DNA of 64,000 nucleotides from Drosophila pseudoobscura. Its lineage: Eukaryota > Arthropoda > Insecta > Diptera > Drosophilidae. The notes beneath the pieces were generated by a model. That model worked only from the letters and a program-made list of their open reading frames with translations. It was not told the origin of the DNA and did no database searches. This document shows positions 12,181-23,400 of the stretch, in pieces. Positions within the stretch are counted from its first letter, which is position 1. Every line of letters begins with the position of its first letter. The stretch lies in NCBI RefSeq assembly GCF_009870125.1, contig NC_046683.1, positions 65,177,869 through 65,241,868 of the forward strand, written 5' to 3'. The translations under genes were made by a program, and so were the position numbers.

Positions 12181-15100
12181 ATGTACACGCCCCCCGGCCC
12201 CGCTCCACACGGTAACCACCACTCAAGACAGCTGCCACTGCCACTGCCACTGCCACTGCTCCTGATCCTGCTCTGTCTCCTGCCGGCCAATGGGGAAGTG
12301 TTCACGCTGGGCTACCTCACGGGATCGCAACGGCGGCCGGGCAACCTGGACTACCATCGACCCGGTCTGACCATCTCGGGCGCCATCTCGCTGGCCGTGG
12401 AGCAGGTGAACGCGGGCCGGCTGGGCGCCCTGGGCCACTCGCTGGAGTTTGTCGTGGCCGAGACCTTCGGCGATGAGGTGGCCAGCATCCGGCAGACGGC
12501 GGCGCTGTGGACGCAGCAGGTGGCCGCCTACATTGGGCCGCAGGAGACGTGCGTGCACGAGGGGCGCATGGCGGCGGCCTTCAACCTGCCGATGATATCC
12601 TACGTGAGTAGCACCTGGCCGCTGCCCAGCTGCAAGCAGTGCCTAATCCTGTGTATTCCCCCGCAGTACTGCACCCATCGCGATCCCTCGAACAAGGGGG
12701 ACTTTCCGACGTTCGCTAGGACCCGGCCGCCGGACACGCAGATCTCCAAGTCGGTGGTGGCCCTGCTGCTGGCCTTCAACTGGACGCAGGTGAGCTTCCT
12801 CTACCTGGACGATGCCAGCGGCCAGTACCAGCCCGTGGCGGAGACCATCTTGAGCACGCTGAGTGCGGCCGGCGTCAGCATTCGGGACGTCCGCACCTGG
12901 AACACCATATACCATCACGGGTTCATGGCCAATCCCTTTGAGGCGCTCGTGGAGCAGACCCATGTCAACACGCGCAGTGAGTAGAGGAGTGGAGGAGTGG
13001 AGGAGTCTCTTTAAGCCTAATCCGAATCCCTTCCCTTTCCAAAGTCTACCTCATTTTGGGGCACTACTACGAGCACGTCGGCCTAATGGTCTCGCTCCAG
13101 AGGAGGGGACTGCTCTCCGCAGGCGATTACTTCGTGGTGGGCATCGACATCGAGCAGTACGAGCCGGCCAAGCCCGAGAAGTATCTGCGCGGCCTGCTGC
13201 TGGAGGAGGTGGAGCCGCTGGCCGTGCAGGCCTTCCAGTCCTATCTGGGCATCGTGCCCACAGCGCCCGTCTCCTTCGCCACGTTCGCCCAAGAGGTTGG
13301 TGAATGACAGGCCCTGACAGTGATGTGATTGATGCGCTGCATCCGCTCTGATCTCATCTCATAATTGTCGGCACTTTCGCCACATTGAGCACACATTCTG
13401 ACCCGACCCCCATTTCTTTTTCTGCCTGTTTCTAGGTCAACAAATACATGGAGCGACCGCCATTCAATTTCCCCAATCCGCTGGGTCTTTTCGGAGGCAC
13501 TAAGCAGGTTTGCCGCACGCATTAAGGGAAACCCAAGCCGTATCTCATTGCCACCATCTCCATCCATCCACAGATAAGCGCCGAGGCGGCCTATCTCTAT
13601 GATGCCGTGCATCTGTACGCCAAGGCTCTGCTGGAAGTGCTGGAGTCGGGCGGCCGGCCCAAGAACGGCAGCGCCATTGTGTCGGCCATCAAGGGTTCGC
13701 GCTATCGCAGCGCCATGGGGTGAGTAGTCCAACCGCCACCACCCACCCCCAACCAGCTCCTGGATCGCCTACATATCGCCTGAATCTTGAATCCCCAGCT
13801 ACCACGTCTACATCGACGAGAACGGGGACGCGGCCGGCAACTACACAGTATTAGCCAGGGGAACGGCGAGGAACGGCCGCAACCAGACGGTGCTCGGACT
13901 CCGGCCCGTGGGCACCTTCGGTCACAGGAACAGCAGCCTCAGCAGCATCAGCGAGGCGCTGCCCGTAAGTAATCCCCCCCTACATCCACTCTATTTTGTC
14001 CGTCCTCTCTTGTACTTTTGCTCTCTTGTACTGCCCCCCAACACCCTTCTGCACTCATACCGCTTGGCCACGTCCAGCAGCAGGTAAGCGCGCTTTGGCT
14101 TGGTTCGACTTACCACAGACACACACACGTACACACGTACACACCTGCTCTGTTTGTCCACGTTATTTGCTCCTAATCCTGCTCTGGTCTGTGTAACCCC
14201 TTCAGGATCTCAATCTGTTCAGCCCCATCGACTGGGTGGGCGGTGCGCGTCCGGCAGCTGCTCCACGCTGCGGCTTTGGCGGCGAGAAGTGTGTCAGTAA
14301 GTAGAGAGGGTCGACCTCTTCGGATAAATTGAGGTTTTTGTCGTCTCTTTGTGTGTTCACAGATTACACGGGCGAAATCTCTGCGGCCATTGCTGGGGGA
14401 GCGCTGCTGCTGCTGGGCGTGGTCTCGCTGGTCCTGTACCGGAACTGGCGCTACGAGCAGGAGCTGGACAGCCTGCTCTGGAAGATAGACTTTCGCGAGG
14501 TGCAGATGCACGAGAACGAGAGGGAGCAGCAGAGCCAGAAGCAGACACGCGTAAGTCTCTGGCAGTGACAGCATTTAACTTAATGATGCAGTCGGGCAGA
14601 CAGCCAGGAGGCCCCGGCACCGGCCCCGGCATCGGCCCGGCACCAGCCCAGGCACCGGCCCCGGCACCGGACCCCCATTTGGTTGTGTTGTCTGCCTGTC
14701 AGCAGCAAGAGGGTATTATGTATGACTCTGTTGGGATCTTGAAAGTGTGGGCGCCAGAGGGGGCCTGGTCTAAGACTCTTCTCCTGCCTTTGCATGTCTG
14801 ACAACAGCTTTTGCTAAATCACTTGCCGCGTCGTCTTCCTCCGCAGTCAACCCATCCGCTGATACGCACCAGCCAGGTCAGCCTCAGCTCCAATCCGGAT
14901 GCCGACTTCCGCTACACGACCATTTTCACGCCCATCGGCCTCTACAAGGGCCAGCTGTACGCCATCAAGAAAGTGCGCAAGAAGAGCGTCGACATCACCC
15001 GCGAAATGAAGAAAGAACTGAAACTGGTGAGCCATTGACCTCCGCTCCGCTCCGCTCCACCCCAGTCTTCGTCTCCGGATTCTGAAATTCTCTACATTCT

Positions 15101-17260
15101 CTTCCGCAGCTGCGCGACGCCCGCCACGACAATATCTGCGCCTTCATCGGCGCCTGCACGGATCCGCCCAACATCTGCATCATCAGCGAGTACTGCACCC
15201 GCGGCAGCCTTAAGGTCAGTCCGTCAGTCCGCACAGGGCCCCATTGAAACCCACCCTGAACCCAACTGATTTCCTTGCAGGACATTCTGGAGAACGAAGA
15301 CGTCAAGCTGGACAACATGTTCATTGCCTCCATGGTGGCGGACATTATTCGCGTGAGTGCTGTAACATTATACTAATGGCCAACCATCCCCTAAACCCCC
15401 AACCCCCTGCTCGCTCTCCCCTCCTGCGCAGGGCGTCATCTATTTGCACGAGTCGCCCATACGCTTCCATGGAGCGCTGTGCACTTCCAACTGCCTGGTA
15501 GACTCGCGATGGGTGGTCAAGCTAACCGACTTCGGGCTGTTTGCCTTCAAGCAGGGCATCGAGGACAGTTCCATGGATGTGCAGCACATGTCGGCCAAGT
15601 GTCTGAGTGAGTGTATCCCTCCCCCTTTATGGTTTGTCGCTGCCTCCTAATGGACGTATTATTCTTTTGCAGAGCTGCTCTACCGCGCCCCGGAACTCCT
15701 CAGGCTGGGGCCTTCGTCACTGGTCATGGGCACCCAGCGCGGAGATTCCTATTCCTTTGGCATTCTGCTCTACGAGATGCATGTGCGGCGTGGACCTTTC
15801 GGGGAGACTGGCCTGACGGCCATGCAATGCCTGCAGAAGGTGCTCCAGCCGCAGGATCAGCTGAATCCCTACAGACCCTCCCTGCAGCCCCTGGAGACGG
15901 CGTTCGACTGCGTCAGCGAGTGCCTGCGGGAGTGCTGGTCGGAGAGGGCCGAGGATAGGCCGGATTTCAAGACAATCCGTGCCAAGCTTCGGCCCCTGCG
16001 CAAGGGGATGCGGCCGAACATCTTCGACAACATGATGGCCATGATGGAGAAGTACGCCAACAACCTGGAGGCCCTCGTGGACGATCGCACGGACCAGCTG
16101 CAGGAGGAGAAAAAGAAGACTGACGCATTGCTGCACGAGATGCTCCCGCGCTGCGTGGCCGACCAGCTGAAGAAGGGCCACAAGGTGGACCCCGAGCACT
16201 ACGAGCAGGTCAGCATCTACTTTAGCGATATTGTCGGCTTCACGGCCATGTCTGCCGAGTGCACGCCCCTGCAGGTGGTGGACTTTCTGAACGATCTCTA
16301 CACCTGCTTCGACTCGATCATCGGCCACTACGATGTCTACAAGGTGGAGACCATAGGCGATGCATACATGGTGGTGTCCGGCCTCCCACTCCGCAACGGG
16401 GATCTGCACGCGGCCGAGATAGCCACCATGTCGCTGCACTTGTTGAGTGCTGTTTCCGAGTTCAAGATCCGGCATCGGCCCACCAATCGTCTGCTGTTGC
16501 GTATCGGCATCCACTCGGGGCCTGTGTGTGCCGGCGTCGTGGGCCTGAAGATGCCGCGATACTGCCTCTTTGGCGACACCGTCAACACCGCCTCGCGCAT
16601 GGAGTCCAGCGGCGTGCCCCTGAAGATCCACTGCAGCGGGCAGTGTCGACAGCTACTCGATCGCCTGGGTGGCTATCACTTCCAGGAGCGTGGTATGATC
16701 TCGATGAAGGGCAAGGGCGAGCAGCGCACGTACTGGCTGCTGGGGGAGGACGAGGAGGCGCGTACTCGCCGCACCTACGAACGATCCCAGCGAAGGGGCT
16801 CGCGAGCCCTCAACAAGTTCATTCAGGGCACCATCAAGCAGGCCCAGGACCAGGCCAACGAGTACGGCATACGGTCCTCGCTGAAGCAGAAGAACCTGCC
16901 ACGAAACTCGCTCACCCGATCCTCCAGCCTGGAGTCGCCCAAGAAGCTGCGGTTCGCTGCGGGCAGTCTCCTCGAACATCATCGCTATCACAGGTTGGCA
17001 GTTGACTTTTTGTGTCTTCCGGGCAAGCAACTTACCTTTGGAACTATTTCAGTGACGAGGCCCTGCTCGAGGTGGATTCCTACACGGGGCTGCGCCGCTC
17101 CTCGGGGGGATCCACACACTCCCGCTACGAGGAGACGACGCTGTCGCTGACCTTGTCCTGCCAGAGCATCGAGGTGGTGAGCGTCCAGCAGAATCAGCGG
17201 CGTCCCTCCTCATATCCGACTGCCAACACTCCGCTGCTCCTGAACCATGTGGAGGTGTGA
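12181..17260 (+). CDS. receptor-type guanylyl cyclase
   Basis: Fourteen exons, all phase-consistent: 12181-12603, 12667-12976, 13045-13295, 13436-13507, 13574-13719, 13799-13964, 14206-14296, 14363-14550, 14847-15026, 15110-15214, 15281-15352, 15432-15606, 15673-16993, 17053-17260; 1235 residues. It makes cGMP at the plasma membrane. Order: a Leu-Pro repeat signal peptide (residues ~17-35), an ANF-receptor ligand domain (to ~455), one membrane helix ([18 protein letters not shown]), a kinase-homology domain with the ATP-site Lys (YAIKKV) and DFG but HGALCTSN in place of the catalytic HRD loop (pseudokinase), a linker coiled coil, then a complete cyclase domain. Metal Asp ([11 protein letters not shown]), guanine-selecting Glu ([12 protein letters not shown]) and Cys ([15 protein letters not shown]) are all there, so it should be an active homodimer. 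The C-terminal tail is Ser-rich. The first intron (63 bp) and several others are in frame, so unspliced reading can mislead. From memory it best fits CG10738 on 3L; Gyc76C is another member of the group. Confidence 0.92.
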
Positions 17261-17646
17261 GCAGGCGAACAGGAGGCCGTCTAGTACTTATAGTATAACC
17301 CAACTACAGGGATCTTAGTGGAATTTGTGTTCAGTATGTTTAGCCAAGTATTTTGATCGCTTTTAGTGTTGTTAGGACCAGGCACAGACCCAGCACATCG
17401 CATCCCATCGAATTCCCGTTGGCATGTTCCGCTGGGTCTGTGCCGCGTCAAGTATGTAATTGTGGTATCTGTAGCATCAGCATATTGTGAGAGTGATTAT
17501 AAATCTAGTCGTTGTCTAAACAAATCCAATCGCTAACCTTACCTAAACCGAATAGTCAATAACCTAATGGAATTTTTTTGTAGTTATTTATTTGGTTAAC
17601 TTAATGGATGAATAAACTGGAGAAAGTACTCGTAAAGCTGTAAGGC
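17261..17646. terminator. overlapping convergent 3' ends
   Basis: The 3' UTR of the cyclase lies here, with AATAAA at 17611-17616. On the other strand AATAAA at 17592-17587 would serve the phosphatase copy whose stop is at 17647. If both are used, the two mRNAs overlap tail to tail by several tens of bases. Only sequence signals are seen; actual cleavage sites are not known. Confidence 0.5.
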
Positions 17647-18696
17647 CTATGGTGTCTTTTTATCGCCCTGGGCTGTCGCCGATTCCGTCTCAGGCTCAGC
17701 GACTTGATCGGCTGGATTACTGCCGCCAGCTCCGGCGGCAGATGCTTCGTTTCTGCCAAACAGGAACTCATTGTCGAAGCGTCCTATACTTCCGTTCGCT
17801 TTGTAGTAAAGCACGTTGGGCATTATTTCCTCGCCGCAACTAATACCTTCGTAAATTTCTTTGTGCAGTTTTTTAGGGTGTTGACCAGAGGACACAGGCT
17901 TTCGTTTGTCCACCGAAAACTGCAAGGTGTAGGCCACATTGGTCGGGACCGCTCCTTTGTCGGCCTTCGCATCGAGTGCTGGGATGCAGGCATCTGTGGG
18001 GCTCTTCTCGCCGCGGGAACTGTTGCCCTCGCAGATGTCATAGTTCTGCAGAAGGGCCGTGGCGACCTTCAGGCGGTCCAGCTGCTCCAATGCCGAAGAA
18101 GGGAAACGCTCCCTTAGCCGGCGTCGCTCCTCGGACAGCTTGAACTGCTCAAACTCCTGCAGCTGGTTCTGGAAACCGGTGTTCGGATTGGCTACGGCGC
18201 GGCCCGCGCGCACCACCTTCAACGCCTCCTTCCAGTTGAGATGCGTGGACGTCATGATGTAGGCCACGGCCACGGTCACCGAGCGCGACATCCCCGCCAG
18301 GCAGTGGATGAGCACGTTGCCCTCCCGCAACCGGGCGGCGTGGATAAAATCATTGCAGACGGAGAAGTATTGGGCGAGGTTCTGGTCCGGCATGTCCGAG
18401 GCCATGACGCATAGGTAGTGTTTGTCCTGCAACGAAGCGGAGAACAAAGTGACCAGGAGGTTCGCTAGGTGGGAGTGGGTGGGGGATGTCCCTGTACCAG
18501 CAGCAGACGCTTCGGACTGTCATGGACGGCAACAATGTGGGAGATTTGGAACCGCTCCAGTTGCGCGCGATCTTTGGAGTCGTGGTAGCTTCCCACATAC
18601 AGGCCCGGCAACACCTGCGGCACGAAAAGGAGACGAATTAGACATCCGAGACCTGCCCGACTTGGCTCACTGCACCTCTCCCATATGCCAGTTCAT
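17647..18696 (-). CDS. DUSP22/15-type phosphatase, tandem short copy
   Basis: Exons 18696-18676, 18614-18498 and 18426-17647 give 305 residues. It is a JKAP/DUSP22-DUSP15-type dual-specificity phosphatase. The general-acid Asp is at residue 57 and the catalytic signature HCLAGMSRS has its Cys at residue 88, the same number as in vertebrate DUSP22. A catalytically competent core is therefore predicted, acting on phospho-Tyr/Ser/Thr in kinase cascades. The tiny first exon reads MNWHMGE instead of the family's MGNGMNK, so the Gly-2 myristoylation site is absent and the protein is probably not membrane-anchored. Compared with the neighbour at 20447-24888, the donor used to reach the long C-terminal exon has changed from ACAG|GT to ACAGAT, so only the read-through tail is possible. 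Six residues are also missing near DICEGN. Its core is about 98% identical in DNA to the neighbour while exon 1, the intron and the tail are much more diverged, which suggests gene conversion. Confidence 0.88.
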
Positions 18697-18823
18697 GGCC
18701 TGGTCAGAAATTGATAGAACTCTCTCCGTCATTGCTCTCTTTTTCAGATGTGCGGCATACTTAATTTTGATGTGTGTTTGCTTGTGTGTGTGTTTTGTTT
18801 ACAAAAGTTGCGATCGCCGGTTG

Positions 18824-18844
18824 TCTATCGAAAACTTCGATAGA
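18824..18844. promoter_or_regulatory. CGATA palindrome (BEAF/DRE-like)
   Basis: Perfect inverted repeat of nine bases around a three-base centre, containing CGATA on both strands. It lies just upstream of the short phosphatase copy. Paired CGATA cores are typical of BEAF-32 boundary sites and overlap the DREF element. Binding is inferred, not shown. Confidence 0.5.
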
Positions 18845-20298
18845 TATTCAACGTAAGCAACGCTACGTGACGGCCACCAATAACGTTAGACAAACGAGAG
18901 CGACAGCCCTGGTCAAAATAGTTAAATTCAAATACTGAGAAATGTTGAATTCAATTGAAGAGTCCCCTGCAGTTGATTTTCACACCTGTTTCGTGTTTGT
19001 GGATCTGCAGATACTCTGGTAGTGGCTCTTCGAGGACATCGCCTTGCCTTAGACCAAATCATATTTCCAAGGATATGCATGGGGCGTTTTATTTTATTAG
19101 CTAGTACGAGTATGTGTCAGATCTCATATCAATTTTCAGTGTCTTGGAGACAGTTGCCTTTATTATTGTATAATAATTGTATTAATTTGTCAAACTTAAC
19201 GATTTCATTATATAACTTTAGTTTAAAACCGATTTGTGCATTTCTCTAGGCATTATAAATACAATATTTGATTGCCCCACCATCCGCCTCGTAACTGAAT
19301 TCCTTTTGCCAAAGCCAGCTTGCAAAAATGTCTCAAATCTCCCTTAGATTGTTTTCGATATTCTAGGAAGTGTTGTAAATAAATTTGCGCCCTTACAAAT
19401 TACAAATCTAATTGTGTTTTTTTCATTTCTTAACGATAAGCCACAAGCTTTAAAGCACACTTCAATGCGTTTGTATAGTGTATTGTTAAATTTAGTTTAA
19501 TTTTGGTTTTGCTTTAATTCTCGTGTATTTCGACTCATTTCGAAAAATCCTCTGGTATTGCTTATCTCGCGTGAGGGTGGGCCGTGGGGGGGAGTGAGTA
19601 TTGAGGAGTGAGCTAATAAACTTGGTTTATATATTCAATGCTACACAATGCAACAACTCTAAATAACAATCTCGAATCGAGTCCCATACGGGGAGTATCA
19701 ATATCAATATCAGCTAGGTATGAATGTATATAACGCTTCTGTTTCTGGTTTCCCTGTGGAACCCTTATTATTATTTTTGTTGTTCTTTTGGTTTGCTATC
19801 AAAATATTTTCAACAATGAATCTAATCAAAAAAACATACGCAATTGTACAATTCTCAATTATTGTGCGACTTCTGTCTCTGCCTCTCGCTTGCTTGGTAC
19901 AAAACTCACAAATGCCCGCGCTGCCAGAGGCTGGGGCTGGGCCTGGACCTAATCCTGGGCCTAGGGGGTGGTCAGTCCTTGCAACTGGACCGACAACAAA
20001 TCTGCTCGTATAAATACATACGAGTACGCTATATAATATACAGTAAATATGTGTGTATATGTATATGTCGGTACTTTTTAAATGCGTCTCTGAAAAATAA
20101 TCTGTCAACATCTGATTTTGATTCAAGCTGCTCCTGAAGCCGAGGGGCTCAGCAGCCAAAGCTAGCAACGTAGGATGCCACAGCCTCGGCGTCTAATAAC
20201 AGTAAGTCAGAGGGTACCCATCCACGAAATCCTTGTTCTTCTTCTTCAAATAATTCTGCAGGTCTCGCGCGCGTTTTCCAATGGATGCCATGGGGGTT

Positions 20299-20350
20299 GC
20301 CTAGGCATTACGGATTACGGATTACGGATTAAGGACTAAGGATTACGGTT
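20299..20350. repeat. GGATTAC heptamer tandem repeat
   Basis: Head-to-tail units attacgg/attaagg/actaagg that decay to the right. It lies in the predicted 3' UTR of CG10089. Confidence 0.75.
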
Positions 20351-20446
20351 TACTGTTTACTGATTACAGACTAAGTAGTTCCAGTGGATGCAGTGGGTGC
20401 AGGTGCAGCTCGCCTTACGCATAATCCATCCCCTCTGGCCTGGCCT

Positions 20447-23400
20447 TCATCTCGGCTTTTTCACCAGACTAGTGGATCTGTAGGAAGAGAAGACTCCTGA
20501 AGATTAGCAGAGGATTGCAAGAGGGATTAGAGAATCGACCACTGACCTCCTAACCCCGTGACGTGGACTGACAGGCGGTGTGTTACAGGGCGAAGGAGGG
20601 GCGGAGCCACCCGACGAGCCACGCGACGATGATATAGACAGAGTGGAGGCCCGCGGCGCGGAGCAGCCCAGATAAATGGCGGATCCCTTGTCGGGATCTC
20701 GCAGATCCACGCGTGATCCGTGGACGGAGGAGGGGACCGAACCTGTGTGACAGAAAAAAGTCTTACGGTAAGTGTTGGAGATACAGCGGCTTCGCCATTC
20801 ACCCGTGTAGGCATGCAGACCTGCCGGACTGCTTCGAGGACGCACTCCAAAACCGCTCACGGTGCTGGCACTGCGCTGCAGCTGGGATGAGGATGAGCCG
20901 TCGCCCTCCTTGACCTTGGACTCCCTCCGGCTGCCGGCACTATTCACCCGTGGAGTGCCGCTCGAGGAGCTTCCTGGCCTCGGCGAGTACTGGCTCTTGT
21001 AAAGCTGCTGAGAGCGCTGCTCCGAGCGCTGATCAGAACGCTGCTCCGAGCGCTGATCCATGCGCTGCTCCATGCGCTGTTCCATGCGCTGCTCCTGCTC
21101 TCGACGGGCGTCCTCGATGGCAGCGGCATACTGGGCCGCCTCGCTGGAGGTGGTGGGCGGCTGGTCGAGGGGAATATCGTCCTCGGGTATGGAGGTGCGG
21201 TCGTTGCCCACCGAGCGGCGGGGCAGCGGCAGGGGCGAGTGCTTCGGCGATGTGGGGCAGGACTGGGCGGCGATGCCGCTTACACTGAGCGTGCTGGACG
21301 AGGCGTTGGCGTTGGAGGATTGGGCACGGAATCGCGAGTGCGTCGAGGCCGTCGAGGGACGGCGCCGAAACAATCCCTTGGTGGGGTCCATGTTGCAGAC
21401 GCCTGCAATCACACAAGAAGATGGATGGAAATAACTTAAATAACTTGCGACACCCATCAATTTTTATTGGTCTAATTTTTTAATTTTCTTGGATTTACGA
21501 CGCCTTCGTCGTTTGGTCGTAGCTTGGTCTTCCGGCGCCTTCTGCGTTCCTTCTGGGTTCTCGTTCTCGTACCACCTGGCTAGACCTCTCATGTGCGACG
21601 TGCCAGTACTGCAGAGGTTGTCGTCCTCTATCTGCCCATCCAGGTTGTTGACGAAGTGACCCTTGTCGCTGTCCGCATTGTGGTAGCGCACATTTGGCAT
21701 GATTTCTTCGCCGGAGCTACTGTTACAGCATTGAGACTCTTCGTATACGTCCTTGGGGGTCCTATTGAAAACTCGCCGCTTCCATTTTTCCACCACGAGC
21801 TTCAGGGTCTCGTTCCTTAGCCGATCCTCTTCAGCCTTCCCCTCGTCGGCTACGGAACTGGAAGAGGGAGTGTTCGCACCTGTAGGACACTTCTCGCCGC
21901 GGGAACAGTTGCCCTCGCAGATGTCCCTGTTCTGCAGCAGCTCCTTGTAGTTGTTCAGGGCCGTGGCGACCTTCAGGCGGTCCAGCTGCTCCAATGCCGA
22001 AGAAGGGAAACGCTCCCTTAGCCGGCGTCGCTCCTCGGACAGCTTGAACTGTTCAAACTCCTGCAGCTGGTTCTGGAAACCGGTGTTCGGATTGGCTACG
22101 GCGCGGCCCGCGCGCACCACCTTCAACGCCTCCTTCCAGTTGAGATGCGTGGACGTCATGATGTAGGCCACGGCTACGGTCACCGAGCGCGACATTCCCG
22201 CCAGGCAGTGGATGAGCACGTTGCCCTCCCGCAACCGGGCGGCGTGGATAAAATCATTGCAGACGGAAAAGTATTGGGAGAGGTTCTGGTCCGGCGTGTC
22301 CGAGGCCATGACGCATAAGTAGTGTTTGTCCTGCAACGAATCGGAGAACAGAGTTATCAGGATCGCCGGGATCCCGGCATGGGAATGGGTGGGTGTTGTC
22401 CACGTACCGGTAACAAACGTCTGGGACTGTCATGTATGGCGATGATGTGCGAGATCTGGAATCTCTCCAGCTGCGCGTGATCCTTGGAGTCGCGGTAATT
22501 GCCCACATACAGTCCCGGCAAGACCTGCAACAATAGAAGGCGATAAGTAAAACAATAGTCCATATTGTAATATTATTGTTATTTCATGATACAATTTACA
22601 AGGACTAACGAGACCGTTGTGAGCCGCGGCAAGGGCCTCCGCTCTACTTGTATACCCTACTTTTATGCTCAGTCAGTATATGTATGAACATATATGTGAG
22701 CTTATAATTTATGTACTTTTGCACTATATTTTCCAAGTAACTCTACGAAATGCCGCCTGCCCTTTCTCTCTCTGTCTTTTGGTAGCGCTGTTCGTAAAGA
22801 AGGATCATGAGAAATGGGAAAAATAAAGATTGGCCGTTATGTTCTAATGGGAATTCTTGCACTCCGTTTGTCATCTTTGCACCTAACGAGCTATTTGATG
22901 ATGTAAATCATCTGTTTCTACTCTTATCACAGTTACACCCGCCGTTATATCTCGCTTTTCTCCGTAAGGGAGCGCACACTGCACGAGGAAGAGTACGTCC
23001 CAGGGACATAATTTCCATCGGCGAGACAAAATGGTAGCAAAATAACGTGTGGCCACGCTGTTCCTTGAACAAATCAGAAATCAGTTTTATAGAAATGTTG
23101 AATATTAACTGATTCTGTGGCTTAGATCCAAAGGCAATGTTTTGTTACGCGCTAGACCTGGTGAAAACATATGGATATGCGTTCGAGACGCGTAATTGAG
23201 GGTTCTACTCGTGGCTGCTGCAATGATCAAGTCCATGTTTTCGTTAGAGTGCGAATCTCCCACAACGCATTGCTGGGCGTACGGACCAAAGCGGGCAGCG
23301 ACTCGCTGCCGTCCACACCGGTATTCCGCCACAAGGCGCCCTCGTCATTGCAGTCAAAGGAGCCAACACCAGCGAAAACATCCACGGGATTTGGGATTTG

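Larger units (their letters stand above)
18697..20446. other. spacer between tandem phosphatases
   Basis: This holds the promoter of the short phosphatase copy at its left end and the 3' UTR of CG10089 at its right end. A perfect 9+9 inverted repeat, TCTATCGAA-aac-TTCGATAGA, lies at 18824-18844, 128 bp upstream of the ATG. It carries two CGATA cores, the kind of site bound by BEAF-32 or DREF. AT-rich sequence follows at 19100-19900. A heptamer array (GGATTAC-type) occurs at about 20299-20350. No additional gene is supported. Confidence 0.5.

Noticed and set aside
12604-12666. Twenty-one extra residues in the cyclase ligand domain
   Set aside because: A 63 bp in-frame intron (GTGAGT...CCGCAG); removing it restores the ISY-YCTH join expected for the family.
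15717-16631. A 304-codon minus-strand open frame inside the guanylyl cyclase
   Set aside because: It is the antisense shadow of the kinase-homology and cyclase exon; no family motif of its own.
20743-20766. A 24-base stretch in the CG10089 tail exon flanked by perfect-looking splice sites (GTAAGA...CACACAG)
   Set aside because: Too short to be spliced. A 60 bp intron, 20802-20743, using the same acceptor and a GTGAAT donor, fits normal fly intron size and keeps frame.
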